DNA of 64,000 nt from Paenibacillus catalpae (GTDB lineage Bacteria > Bacillota > Bacilli > Paenibacillales > Paenibacillaceae). Positions 1 to 10,100 of the stretch are shown here, in pieces. The notes beneath the pieces are model-generated. The model made no database searches. It saw only the letters and a list, made by a program, of their open reading frames with translations, and had not been told where the DNA came from. Location: NCBI RefSeq assembly GCF_900112695.1, contig NZ_FOMT01000003.1, positions 620,001-684,000 on the forward strand, in the 5' to 3' direction. A program made the position numbers and the translations under genes. Position 1 is the first letter of the stretch. Each line of letters opens with the position of its first letter.

Positions 1-1
1 G

Positions 2-1636
2 AATGACGCGGCCTCTATCCCGATGTACCGGCTGTCCGACGGGGAAGTGGTTACCGCCAAGGTTCCGCCGGAGCTCGAAGGCTTCACGCCAGTCCTCGCG
101 AGAAGAACCTATGATACAAGCGGCAGCTTCCTGGTCTCGGGCATGGACGGTTTTATTGAACCGGCGGAAGGCGATTATGTGACGCTAGTTATAGAAGCCG
201 GCAAAGCTTACGTGCTGGGCTACGAGATTAATAGACTGGTTCCGACCCGGATCAAGCTGAAGAAGTCGCAGGATTCACGCAGGGTATCGGATGAAGTGAA
301 AACCTTCGTAGCCGGCACGACCCATTATTCGCTGAACAGCAAGCCGGTGAAGGCGATTCAGGAGATTACCGCAAGGGTGAAGCTCCCGGATATTAGCATG
401 ACAAGAGGCGGCTCTACTGCGCAGGATGCACTGCCCGCGGATGCTGTTGTTGATATTGTGAGCATCGTGCAAGGGGCGAAAACCTATGTAAAGGGCAAGG
501 ATTATCAGCTCACGGAGAACAGCGTGGACTGGTCGATTGGTACAGCCCGGCCGAGCATCGGCGAGACGTACAAAGTGACTTTCGAATATATGAAGCAGAT
601 GGTGCAGGGCACGGATTACAAGCTGGAAGAAGGGAAAAGCGAGGTTACCTGGCTTGGCGGCGACCTGCCGGTTGCCGGCTCCATCTTCAACGTTACATAC
701 GATTATTATTTATCCCGCAAAGATGTATTTTATCTGACTGCTGACGGGCAGATTCAGATTGTGACCGGCCAATCGGACGTTCATCCGCCTTCGCCTCCGG
801 TACCGCCGGATGTTCTGGAGCTTGGCGAGCTGCAATATCCGCCCGCAAGCTCAGACGTTCTTGTTGTCAACAACAAGCCGAAGCGGCTGACGATGCTGGA
901 GCTTCGCTCCCTGCTTGACCGGCTGGAGCGGGCGGAGTATAACCAGGCGATGCTGGAGCTGGACCGGACGGCCCAGATCTCCGATCCGGCCACATTCAAG
1001 AAGGGCTTTTTCACCGATAACTTCACGAACTTTGAGCGTGCCGATCTGGAGAGAGGCTTCGACGCCATGATAGATCCTGCTAATCAGACGCTGCAGCTTC
1101 CGGTGAATCAGCTGTTCGTGCAGATGGAAGTTGAAAGCCTGGATTCGGTGAAGCAGCATGAACGTCTCCTGACCCTTGATTATACGGAGCAGCTTATTAT
1201 TGACCAGAGCTATGGGACCGAGGCTCTTAATGTCAATCCGTATCAGGTATTCGGCTCCCAGGCGACGATCCGGCTGACTCCTTCCCAGGATTCCTGGGTG
1301 GAAACTTCCTATGTCTATCAGACGGTATGGGGCTGGTGGGATGCGTGGTGGACCGGGAACCGGTCGGAGACCCGCGTCATTCTGGACGAGAACATTCCGT
1401 TCATCCGCCAGCGGATTGTCACCGTATACGGGGAAGGCTTCGAGCCAAACAGCAGCAACCTGCAGGCAACCTTCGACGGCGTGGAAGTATCCCTTGTTCC
1501 GGCTAACGGTTATGAAGCGGGGACCAAGCCGGGCACAATGAAGGCCAATGGCGCAGGCAAATTTATCGCTACCTTTGCCATTCCGCCTAATATCCGGACA
1601 GGTACGAGGGAAGTACGTATTTTTAACTACGTTTAG
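2..1636 (+). CDS. phage-like tail/fibre protein, DUF4815-type (5' truncated by window)
   Basis: The frame is open from the left edge with no stop, so the real start lies outside; the first internal Met is at 23. The protein matches what I know of the DUF4815 family found in phage tail-fibre or baseplate proteins: N-terminal beta-rich repeats (paired segments of the form V.GTDYKLEEG...V.YDYYLSRKDV), a Pro-rich hinge (PPSPPVPPDV) and a helical stretch (LRSLLDRLERAEYNQAML). The C-terminus ends in an Ig-like module (VYGEGFEPNSSNLQATFDGVEV). The next gene starts 11 bases downstream behind a strong ribosome site, so the two are co-transcribed and likely translated together. It is probably a structural component of a tail or tail-like particle; virion versus tailocin cannot be told from here. 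Confidence 0.75.
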   Translation, partial: NDAASIPMYRLSDGEVVTAKVPPELEGFTPVLARRTYDTSGSFLVSGMDGFIEPAEGDYVTLVIEAGKAYVLGYEINRLVPTRIKLKKSQDSRRVSDEVKTFVAGTTHYSLNSKPVKAIQEITARVKLPDISMTRGGSTAQDALPADAVVDIVSIVQGAKTYVKGKDYQLTENSVDWSIGTARPSIGETYKVTFEYMKQMVQGTDYKLEEGKSEVTWLGGDLPVAGSIFNVTYDYYLSRKDVFYLTADGQIQIVTGQSDVHPPSPPVPPDVLELGELQYPPASSDVLVVNNKPKRLTMLELRSLLDRLERAEYNQAMLELDRTAQISDPATFKKGFFTDNFTNFERADLERGFDAMIDPANQTLQLPVNQLFVQMEVESLDSVKQHERLLTLDYTEQLIIDQSYGTEALNVNPYQVFGSQATIRLTPSQDSWVETSYVYQTVWGWWDAWWTGNRSETRVILDENIPFIRQRIVTVYGEGFEPNSSNLQATFDGVEVSLVPANGYEAGTKPGTMKANGAGKFIATFAIPPNIRTGTREVRIFNYV

Positions 1637-1647
1637 GAGGGGTAGAA

Positions 1648-2811
1648 TTGGTCCAGATTCAGAATGAATCAAGAACATCTTATGTCGGTGTCGGCCGGAA
1701 GCAGATTATCGAGCAGACCTTCTGGCAGGTGCCGTGGTGGAATCAGATTGATCCGCTTGCCCAAACCTTTCTGCTGCCGGAGGAACGTTTCGTTACAAGT
1801 ATAGAGCTGTTCTTCGAGACAAGGGATATGGATTCATCGGGAGGAAGCACCTATCATGCCAAGCCTGTTACCGTTCAGCTTCGTAATGTGGTAAACGGCT
1901 ATCCGGGCACGACCGTGCTTGCCTCTAAAGTGCTTGAAGCAAGCTCGGTAAAGGTGTCGCTGAAGGGGGATGTGCCTACCAAGTTTGTATTTGGCGATCC
2001 GGTGCTACTTCAGCCGAATGTGGAGTATGCGGTTGTTGTATTAACTGGCTCCAGCCAATACCGGGTTTTTGTAGCGAGGATGAGCGGCAAGGATCTTGTC
2101 AGCGGCAATATCGTCTCCCGCCAGCCTTATACGGTTGGACTTCTATTCTCCAGCTCTAACGCTACAGCCTGGACCCCTCACCAGGACATGGATCTGAAGT
2201 TCCGGCTGTATGCGGCGGAGTTCAAGAGGCCGGCCGGGAAAATAAACTTCGGAGCTTTGCCGCTGCCGATTGCCGTATCCCAGCTGCTGCTCTCGACAAG
2301 CCAGGTAGTTCCGCAGGGCAGCAATTTGCAGTGGCAATGGTCGCCAAACGGCACGAGCTGGTATGCATTGAATGATGCAGGCGCAACCGCGCTTGGGACA
2401 ATGACCGAGGATGTTTATGTCCGCGCTCTCCTGACAGGCAATGCCAAGAGCTCACCGGTTATCCAGACCAGTGCGATTGGTGCCGGTGCCTTGTCCTATA
2501 AGGCAAACGGAACGTATGTCAGCAAAGAATGGTTCACGAACGAGAATTTTACGAAGATTACCGTTTACGTCGATTTCCATACTCCGTCAGGCACTACGCA
2601 AAGCGTGGAGTACAGTATTGACGGGGGGAACGCCTGGGTAGCTTTCCCGACAGGCAGAGTGAGCCAGCAGCTTGGCGTTTATACGCAGTTCAAATATGAA
2701 GCAACGGTTGCTGCCTCGCAGAAAGTAAGGATCCGGATTAAACAGTCAAATTCGGTAAACAGCCAGGCGGAGACGCCGCGGGCGAAGCGGCTGATGGTAA
2801 CGTTATCCTAA
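1648..2811 (+). CDS. phage-like tail/fibre protein, second half of DUF4815-type fibre
   Basis: The start is TTG at 1648, placed by AGGAGGGG just upstream. The N-terminal 190 residues form a beta-sandwich of the type that measures out phage fibres (FLLPEERFVTSIELFF, VTVQLRNVVNGYPGTTV, LLQPNVEYAVVVLTGSSQYRVFVARM). The rest (GSNLQWQWSPNGTSWYAL, SVEYSIDGGNAWVAF) is beta-rich and appears to be a receptor-binding or shaft region. In many phages the region resembling this gene is fused to the DUF4815 region, so I infer a two-subunit version of one fibre. No signal peptide or membrane segment is present, as expected of a virion-type protein. Confidence 0.7.
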   Translation: MVQIQNESRTSYVGVGRKQIIEQTFWQVPWWNQIDPLAQTFLLPEERFVTSIELFFETRDMDSSGGSTYHAKPVTVQLRNVVNGYPGTTVLASKVLEASSVKVSLKGDVPTKFVFGDPVLLQPNVEYAVVVLTGSSQYRVFVARMSGKDLVSGNIVSRQPYTVGLLFSSSNATAWTPHQDMDLKFRLYAAEFKRPAGKINFGALPLPIAVSQLLLSTSQVVPQGSNLQWQWSPNGTSWYALNDAGATALGTMTEDVYVRALLTGNAKSSPVIQTSAIGAGALSYKANGTYVSKEWFTNENFTKITVYVDFHTPSGTTQSVEYSIDGGNAWVAFPTGRVSQQLGVYTQFKYEATVAASQKVRIRIKQSNSVNSQAETPRAKRLMVTLS

Positions 2812-2830
2812 GAGGAGCGGGGGAGTGACG

Positions 2831-3004
2831 ATGAGCAAGACGAACCGTATTAATTTGGATCCGGCTGCCCCGGACAGCTTGTATGCCGGCGCGCAGAAGG
2901 TGAATCAGGCACTGGATGAAACGGATGAGAAGCTCGAGCAGCTTAAGAAGGAAATGAACGTGAAGATCAGCAACGCGTTATGTCTGCAGTGGATGGGGGG
3001 ATAG
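2831..3004 (+). CDS. small coiled-coil protein of the tail operon (57 aa)
   Basis: An ATG at 2831 follows GGGGGAG with good spacing; an in-frame GTG at 2825 is a weaker alternative. The 57-residue product begins MSKTNRINLDPAAPDSLYAG and continues with a charged heptad-like helix (LDETDEKLEQLKKEMNVK). It ends 4 bases before the next start, inside a tight operon. The INLDPAAPDSLYAGAQKVN opening resembles trimerisation or adaptor peptides of fibre genes, but I do not recognise a named family. It was judged real from position, ribosome site and a helix with strong coding character. Confidence 0.6.
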   Translation: MSKTNRINLDPAAPDSLYAGAQKVNQALDETDEKLEQLKKEMNVKISNALCLQWMGG

Positions 3005-3007
3005 AAA

Positions 3008-3346
3008 ATGGCTTATGAAGTCTATTCCGCAGTAGACCTGTATGCGGGACAGCCGGGGATGACACTGACGGATCTTGTGACGCTGCAGCAGAAGACGATC
3101 CTGAAAAGCATTGTTATACATAACACGACCAATATGGGAGCCAAGCTGAAGCTGTACATTATCCGTCCGGGCAAAACAGCCAGTGCGGAAACACAGCGGA
3201 TAGGCACCAGCATCAGCGGTGAGGATACGGTGAAATTCTCTTTCGAAACGGTATTGCCGAAAGGGACAAAAATAGCCGCTTCTCAAGCAGTTGCCGGCGC
3301 TTTGTCGCTTGATATATCCGGAGTTGAGGTGATCCCGGGTGTATAG
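3008..3346 (+). CDS. small phage-like structural protein (112 aa)
   Basis: ATG at 3008 follows GGGGGG four bases after the preceding stop. The product is a beta-rich 112-residue protein without signal peptide (LQQKTILKSIVIHNTTNMGAKLKLYIIRPGK, KFSFETVLPKGTKIAASQ, LSLDISGVEVI). The arrangement is like small fibre-tip or decoration proteins that present a repeating beta-sandwich. Its last codons overlap the GTG start of the 929-residue gene by 8 bases, which indicates translational coupling. The exact role is unknown; it probably attaches to the large tip protein encoded next. Confidence 0.6.
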   Translation: MAYEVYSAVDLYAGQPGMTLTDLVTLQQKTILKSIVIHNTTNMGAKLKLYIIRPGKTASAETQRIGTSISGEDTVKFSFETVLPKGTKIAASQAVAGALSLDISGVEVIPGV

Positions 3347-6128
3347 CTCCTTGAAAGGTCTTATGAGCGGCGGCGGCGGTACGGCTTCCATTCGGCGCGC
3401 ATTCCCGGTTGCGCCGGGGGAGTCGATTGAGAAAGGCGACGTCGTTACCATTTTTAATAACGAGCTTTACCGGAATGCCGAGCTGCCTGTCGATGCATTG
3501 CCCCGGTTCAGTCCGGATGTTCTCTATCTGAACAGCGAGGAGTACAGCATGGTTCTCCATCCGATTGGCGGGAGCAGTTATCTGTATATCGGTACAACGC
3601 AAAAGCTTATATCCGTTTACCGGGTAGAGGCAGAAGAAGGCGGACTAATTGTATCCGCAGTAAAGATACTGCCGATCTATGGGATAGAAGGCATAAATCA
3701 GCTCCAATTCAAGCCGATCTCGGAAGAAATCGGCGTCCTTTGTTATTTGGAACACAATACCTCGTTATGGACGATGCAGACGATCAGGTGGAACGATAGT
3801 GGCCTGCAGCTTGGCGAGCCGTTCAGGACAGAGCTGTATTCAAGCTCAATGACCGCGATTGAGAGTTTGAGCGATAACAAGTTCCTCCTGGTATGGCATT
3901 GCACGAAAGCAGCGCCTTGGAGGTTAAAGGCATCTGTATGTAACATCGGCCAGAACGATCTCATCACCTTTGAAGGGGATGCCACCGAGATAGATTCCGC
4001 AGCAAACCTGACTTCGGAATTTGCCTTCAGCAAGCTTTCGGCAGGCATGTTCGCAACCAGCTATTGGGTAAAAGATTCGGAGACGAAGGGCACTCTTGTA
4101 ACGAGAATGATGAATTGGAACGGCGAGATGCTTGCACTTGGCGAGAAGTCCGTCATCAGTACGGCAGGAAGCTGGCAAGCGGAGCTTAAGCATTGGGTGC
4201 TTTCTCCGGTCCATTTCATTTTGAGCATCAAGCTTGATACAACGTTGACCTTCCATCCCATCACCTTACGAGAGGCGGCGAATATTCCGGTTAACGGAGG
4301 GCCATCAACCGGCAATGTGACGGACTCCTTCTACGATGCGGTGAGAATATCGGATAACCGCTTCGTGACGGCTGTCTGCTATAAGGAATCCGGGGCACTG
4401 GTCCTGAATCTCTTTGATACCAAAGACGGGAACATCAAGCAGATTACAGGCAAAGCCGTCCTGACCTCGGTCAAAGGTATGTACAGCAATAAACTGACGC
4501 TGACTGCTGTCGGTCAGTCCTTGTTTGTGCTTACTTTTAACCATGAGCCTGAGCGGGATTATGCCTATACCCAGGCTTTAATGTTCAAGATGGCGCCTGA
4601 CCAGAATATAATCGACGATCTCAACTGGAAAGAGCAGCTGATTAATATATGGGACAGAGGTGCCAATGCTTACAACTTCATCTATTGTCCTTATGCGGCA
4701 AGCGGGTTTATTGCCGCAGGCCAAGGCAGGTTGAAGCTGTTCCGCTGCGGGTGGTCTCCGGTCCGATTTATTAGCTCCGGCATCGGCGAATTTCATTCGG
4801 CAACCGGCGATCATAACTTAGTCAGCAGAAGCACGGCGTCTATAGTCTTGTCTAACGGCTATGTGGTTATCGCTTATCGGGAGCGGGATACGTGGCATGG
4901 CAAGCTGTCTGTTCTCCAGCCGGTTGAAGGCGGTTATATGCCGATACAATCCCATACGTTCTCTTACAGCCATGTCGATAATCTGTCCATCGTAGAGCTG
5001 GCAACCGGCGTGATAGCTCTTCAATATAAACAGCGCATTACGCCTTCCTATGATTCCAAGCAGTTGAACAGAGGGAGTTCGTACGAAGAGTTGAAACTAT
5101 TAACGGGCAGTATTACAAGTACAGGACTCAGCGGAAAAACAACAACCGGCTTTAATGTGTCAGAGATGTATATCACCAGTCAATTTTTAAAGCTTGAAAA
5201 CGGTTATTTGCTTCATGTTGGAGTAACTCCGAATTTCTCCGTTACAGCAAGAGTAATCCGCTTCCTGATTAGTGATGCCAGCGTGACTTTTACGCCTCTC
5301 GATCAGGTCGAGTACCTGGATTATCAAAGAATGAAGGCTACAGCCGCTTTGATTGGTCCAAATCAGGCCGCAATTCACACCGATTCCAATATGATTGTTG
5401 TAGAGGTAAGCGATAACGGCTTATTATGCAAGCTGGCAGATAAGTATTTCGAGCTAAATGACCGTACAACAAGAGGAATCATCGCCGATGGCAGAGGCGG
5501 GTTTATCCAGGTGACGACTCATAACACAAATGGGGAATTACTGGAGCTTACGCCATACCGTTTCGCTAACAATAAGCTGTTCCAGTATGCGGAGACAAGA
5601 TCGGTAAATCGGAAAACTTCAGGCGTAAATATCGAAGTTGGTGCTGACGGCAAAGCCGCGGTATTCTATCAGGCCAGATGGGAGAACGGAAGGGGACCAA
5701 CGCTTGCCGATCCGCATCAAACGATGTTTCTTGGTTTGCTCGATATGAACACGGGTTCAAATCCGGAAGACCGGCATTACCCGTTCCCATGCTCGGAAGG
5801 CACGCTGCCTGTATTTCTTCCGCTTGGCAGGCAGCAGTATTTCTGCATAGGCGCGGATCCGGATGGCAACCAGATCTATATGACCGCGTATAGTGACGGA
5901 GAACGTCTGTCCTATGGTAAGCCTTATTTGACACCGCTTGGGGTAGCCGTATCGGATGGCGCTGCTGGACAACATGTGGAAGTTGCTATTCGGGGAATTG
6001 TGGAGATTGCTTCCACGCTGCGGGCAGGCGCTTCTTATTACAATGGGCAGGACGGCAGCTTGTCTGACTATCCGACGGGAAGCAAAGTCGGAGTTGCCAT
6101 CACGGAAAATGAACTCTTGATCGAATAA
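3339..6128 (+). CDS. large beta-propeller-like tail tip or fibre protein (929 aa)
   Basis: The start is GTG at 3339 behind GAGGTG, overlapping the previous gene by 8 bases. After a short N-terminal anchor (SLKGLMSGGGGTASIRRAFPVAPGESIEKGDVV) the protein consists of about 800 residues of recurring beta strands with the pattern hydrophobic-VV-x-Y/W (for example YSMVLHPIGGSSYLYIG, NRFVTAVCYKESGALVLNLF, NGYVVIAYRERDTWHGKLSVL). These repeats suggest one or more beta-propellers. The C-terminus (PYLTPLGVAVSDGAAGQHVEVAIRGIVE) has the look of the DUF2190-like plug seen in phage decoration proteins. I infer a receptor-binding or baseplate tip function; the propeller assignment rests on the repeat pattern alone. 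Confidence 0.6.
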   Translation: MYSSLKGLMSGGGGTASIRRAFPVAPGESIEKGDVVTIFNNELYRNAELPVDALPRFSPDVLYLNSEEYSMVLHPIGGSSYLYIGTTQKLISVYRVEAEEGGLIVSAVKILPIYGIEGINQLQFKPISEEIGVLCYLEHNTSLWTMQTIRWNDSGLQLGEPFRTELYSSSMTAIESLSDNKFLLVWHCTKAAPWRLKASVCNIGQNDLITFEGDATEIDSAANLTSEFAFSKLSAGMFATSYWVKDSETKGTLVTRMMNWNGEMLALGEKSVISTAGSWQAELKHWVLSPVHFILSIKLDTTLTFHPITLREAANIPVNGGPSTGNVTDSFYDAVRISDNRFVTAVCYKESGALVLNLFDTKDGNIKQITGKAVLTSVKGMYSNKLTLTAVGQSLFVLTFNHEPERDYAYTQALMFKMAPDQNIIDDLNWKEQLINIWDRGANAYNFIYCPYAASGFIAAGQGRLKLFRCGWSPVRFISSGIGEFHSATGDHNLVSRSTASIVLSNGYVVIAYRERDTWHGKLSVLQPVEGGYMPIQSHTFSYSHVDNLSIVELATGVIALQYKQRITPSYDSKQLNRGSSYEELKLLTGSITSTGLSGKTTTGFNVSEMYITSQFLKLENGYLLHVGVTPNFSVTARVIRFLISDASVTFTPLDQVEYLDYQRMKATAALIGPNQAAIHTDSNMIVVEVSDNGLLCKLADKYFELNDRTTRGIIADGRGGFIQVTTHNTNGELLELTPYRFANNKLFQYAETRSVNRKTSGVNIEVGADGKAAVFYQARWENGRGPTLADPHQTMFLGLLDMNTGSNPEDRHYPFPCSEGTLPVFLPLGRQQYFCIGADPDGNQIYMTAYSDGERLSYGKPYLTPLGVAVSDGAAGQHVEVAIRGIVEIASTLRAGASYYNGQDGSLSDYPTGSKVGVAITENELLIE

Positions 6129-6158
6129 TCGTAACAATCGGAAGGAGGTGCCTTGCAT

Positions 6159-6851
6159 ATGACGCAACAACTGAATAAACAGGCGTTTTTCGAATTTCTG
6201 TCGGCAACCGTCGTGAAGGTGTGGAAGGAAGGCTCGCCGCTGCTGCCAAGCGTAAGACTAGCGCAGAATTGGCTGGAGACCGGCGGGCGAATTCATGAAT
6301 GGAATAATCTTGGCGGTTATAAGGTCGGCAGCGGAATACCTAATGCTTATTGGAAAGGCCGCACCGTCTGTACGTCCACTTGGGAGGTGTATGACGGGAA
6401 AAGGGTCACACAGAAGGCCGATTGGCGGGTTTATGATTCCGTCTATGATTTCTATAAAGACCAGGATCTGCTCTTTGCCAAGAGCCGATACGACCGCGTC
6501 CGGGCGGCGAAAACGCCGGAAGAGCAGACGGCAGCTCTGTATGCCTGCGGTTACGCTACCGATCCTGATTATGCCGCCAAGCTGTTGTCCATTATCAAGT
6601 CTAATAACTTGAGAGCTTTTGATTTCCAATTAGAAATCCAATCCGATACTCGGTCCGATAATAAATCAGAGGAAGTGGAAGAGGATATGGAATCCATTAC
6701 GGTCTATGTCAACGGCAAAAAAATCGATGATGGCTTATATGATGATTCCAAAGGCATCACTTACGTTCCGGTTCGTACCTTGGCCGAAGCGCTTGGGGCG
6801 AAGGTGCAATGGAACGGGCAAGAGAAGCGGGTTGACCTTACGAAGAAATAG
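6159..6851 (+). CDS. phage-type glucosaminidase with C-terminal stalk (copper amine oxidase N) domain
   Basis: The Shine-Dalgarno AAGGAGGTG at 6142-6150 lies 8 bases before ATG 6159 and only 2 before an in-frame TTG at 6153, so ATG 6159 is preferred. Residues 1-155 form an N-acetylglucosaminidase domain: LPSVRLAQNWLETGG carries the likely catalytic Glu40, followed by YKVGSGIPNAYWKGRT and a YDSVYDFYKDQDLLF segment. A linker leads to a C-terminal copper amine oxidase N-like 'stalk' domain (VYVNGKKIDDG, YVPVRTLAEALGAKVQWN), common on cell-wall proteins of this bacterial family. It is the last gene of the tail operon and probably cuts peptidoglycan during particle entry or release. No holin is visible. 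Confidence 0.85.
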   Translation: MTQQLNKQAFFEFLSATVVKVWKEGSPLLPSVRLAQNWLETGGRIHEWNNLGGYKVGSGIPNAYWKGRTVCTSTWEVYDGKRVTQKADWRVYDSVYDFYKDQDLLFAKSRYDRVRAAKTPEEQTAALYACGYATDPDYAAKLLSIIKSNNLRAFDFQLEIQSDTRSDNKSEEVEEDMESITVYVNGKKIDDGLYDDSKGITYVPVRTLAEALGAKVQWNGQEKRVDLTKK

Positions 6852-6867
6852 AAAGGATCTGCAATCG

Positions 6868-6915
6868 AAGAAGACGTTATCTCTCCAATGGCGGGAGGAA
6901 CGTCTTCTTTTTTAT
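6868..6915 (+). terminator. intrinsic terminator closing the phage-like operon
   Basis: An 11-bp stem (GAAGACGTT arm at 6870-6878 paired with AACGTCTTC at 6899-6907) with a 20-base loop is followed by a T-rich run. It lies 17 bases after the lysin stop. Confidence 0.85.
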
Positions 6916-7172
6916 ATCATCATATATTCCCCCTCCTCTAAACCTTATAACGTTATAATATCCCCTCATAATGGAAATTTCCACCTTAGCAAATCCCCGT
7001 TCCTGTTCCATGATAGATTTACTAGAAATTAATAACTTTAATGACACTAACTAACATGGGGTGGTGAATGGGAAGATTGCTGACGCAATGGAGCGAATGA
7101 TCTGCAGCGGAGTTTAGCAGCGAGCCGACTACAAATCCAGATTCTAATCCAAATCCAATAGAGGTGAAATCA
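6916..7172. other. gene-free gap with perfect 14-bp palindrome
   Basis: There is no credible gene between the terminator and the chitinase. The gap is AT-rich in its first half and contains the perfect palindrome TTATAACGTTATAA at 6945-6958, which could be an operator. No convincing -35/-10 pair was found for the chitinase, whose ribosome site GAGGTGA is at 7161-7167. Confidence 0.4.
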
Positions 7173-10100
7173 TTGCATTTATCCATGATGAGAAGATCTT
7201 TTTGGAATCTCCCCTTGTTATTAGTGATTTCGATACTGACCGGTATACTGGCGTTTGCCCCAAATGCTCATGCGGAGGAAGGGGCTGATGTTCCTGTGAA
7301 GACAGGGCCATCTAATCTGCGCGTTGCCAAAGATGATAATGGAGCGGATATCATTACGCATAACTCGGTTAAGATCGCATGGGATCTGCTCGGAGATGAA
7401 ACCAATAACAATGATATCGATGTCTGGAATGCCGATACCCATGCGTGGATGACCTGGGGAGACCGGAGTAAACAGGAAATCGGCGGGTTAACGCCGGAAA
7501 CGACTTACCGTGTATACATTACATGGTTCGCCGATCGGCCGTCGCTCGAATACAAGAGTAATGTCATCGAGTTTACGACAGCCCCGGATACAAGCGAATA
7601 TCCGGAGCCGCCTCTTGCTCCGCCGGGACATCTGCATGCAACAGCGGTTACAGACTCGAGCATTACGCTGAAGTGGACCGGCAGTCCTGGAGCTAACGGC
7701 TATGATTTATATGTGAACGGCGGCTGGAAGCAGGGAGTGTGGGATGGATCAAATACGGTCACGTATACGCTTCCTGATGGCGGCAATACAGCCGGAACCG
7801 CGTATCAGTTCGAGGTTGGAGCCCAGAACCTGCCGAAGGTATCGGCAAACAGCAATGCCGTAAGCATTAGATGGGGCGAGCTTGCAGCTCCGAGCGGTCT
7901 GCAGGCGGTAACCGCAACAAGATCAACGGCATCACTCGGATGGGCGGAGACAGCGGGAGCCACGGGCTACGATATCTATGCGAACGGACAGCTTCTTGGC
8001 GTAAGCGACGATAACCGGTATGTGGCTTCCGGACTTCAAGAGGGAGTGAGCTACAGCTTTAAGGTTGTGGCGAAAAATACGCTTTGGCGTTCGCCGGAAA
8101 GCGGGGAGCTGACCGTAGTTCCCGGAGCTGATTATAATATCGTCTCGTATTATACGCTTTGGTCTCCGAGCAGCACAGGACGTAACTTCCACCCGTCAGA
8201 TGTAGAAGTCTCTCAGATTACCCATGTGAATCTAGCCTTTGCCGATCTGTGCTGGAGAGGGTTTGGGTCGGGTGCTGCCGCCTGCCAGAACGCTTCGGTC
8301 CCAACGCAGACGGATTACGTCTTTGATAGAGAAATCATTGTTGGTGATCCTTCGTCGGATCTGGCGCTGTTCGAAGAATGGGCGGCGATCCGCGATGCGA
8401 ATCCTCATCTGAAGCTGCTAATCTCGGTTGGCGGCTGGTCCTGGTCCAATAACTTCTCGAATATGGCAAGCACGGAAGAGACTCGGCGCGCCTTTGCCAA
8501 TTCCGTCGTTAAATTTCTCCGGACTTACAAGCTGGACGGCGTAGATATCGACTGGGAGTATCCGGTGGAGGGCGGCGAGAATGATAATTCGCGAAGCCCG
8601 CTGGATAAGGAGAACTTCGGCCTGATGGCACAAGCTGTTCGGGAAGCACTGGATGCTGCCGGCTCGGAAGACGGCAAATATTATTTGCAGACGATTGCTT
8701 CGGGTCAAGGAGATAACTTTGTTGCTAATTCGGATTTGGGCCGGTCATCGGACTATCTGGATTTTATCAACATGATGACGTACGACTACAGCGGCAGCTG
8801 GGATACACTGGCGCATCATAACTCCCCGCTTTATTATGACAAGAATCATCCGAAGGATTACGCCAAACGGAACAACGTGCTTGGCGGTGTAATGGGCCAT
8901 CTGAATGGCGGCGTGCCTAATTATAAAGTGAATATAGGCATTCCTTTCTATGGCAAAGGCTGGAACGGCTGCGAAGCGGGCGGCCAATATGCGGCCTGTA
9001 CGGGTGCAGCACCGTTTGGCACATGGGAGAATGGTATTTTCGATTATACCGATATTGAAGAACATTACTTGAATCATGAAGGCTACGAGCATGCCTGGAA
9101 TAATGAGGCCAAAGTCTCTTATCTGTACAATGCAGACAACGGCGTGTTCCTAACTTATAATGATGAATCTTCGATGATGTATATCGCGTCGCTTGCGAAG
9201 TCGCTCGATTTGTCCGGCGTGATGAGCTGGGATATTAGCGGTGACCGCAACCGGATACTTACAACGCGGCTGGCGAAGGATCTTCCTGTAACAGGTGTTC
9301 CCGATGCGGATGCCCTGTCTGCGCCAACCGGACTGGAGACCGTATCCATCAGCAGCCGCAGCCTGAAGGTGAAATGGAATGCCGCTGCAGAAGCGACTGC
9401 CTATGAGGTCTATGTAGATAAAGGATTAACGGGCACAACTGCAGGAACAGACTTTAATCTTACCGACCTCACACCGGATACGAATTATGCGATTGAGGTG
9501 CTGGCGATCAAGAAAGAAGGTGAAGCTCTTGTGAATGTATCGGCCTTCAGTAAGCCGCTCGCAACGAGAACCGCCCAGCTGTTGAATGCACCGTCTGAGC
9601 CTGCCGGTCAAGAGGGATTGGATACGCAAGTGACAAAAGAAGGCGAGAAGCTGCTTGTCAGCCTTCCAATGGATGCGGCACTGAAAGAAATTACTTCCTC
9701 TGTTTCATCCGAGTTCCCGATTATCGTTAAAGGGGAAGGCAAGCAGATCGAGTTGACGGTGGCAAAAGAAATAACGGCTGCAATAGCTGGCAAAGACAAG
9801 AAGTCGGTCATCATCGTACGCTGGCAGGGTTCGGCGTTCACCATTCCGGCAGCAGCCTTGCCAGCAGGGAGAGATATCCGTATCTCTATCGGAGCTCTGG
9901 CGTCTGGAGTGACCGAAACATGGGCGAAGCTGCTGCAGCAAGGCAGCATTACGCCTGTCGCAGCTCCGCTGGCGTTCATAATCGAAGGGAAGCAGGCTGA
10001 CGGTACATTCGATGAGATCACGGACTTTGGAGCTTCTCTCCTCACCCATACTTTTATTGTGAAAGGCTCCGATTTCAACAAAGCTCAAACAGCCGGGGTT

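Noticed and set aside
851..1678. Minus-strand open frame of 275 codons opposite the fibre gene
   Set aside because: It is antisense to a coherent tail operon, with no ribosome site or motif.
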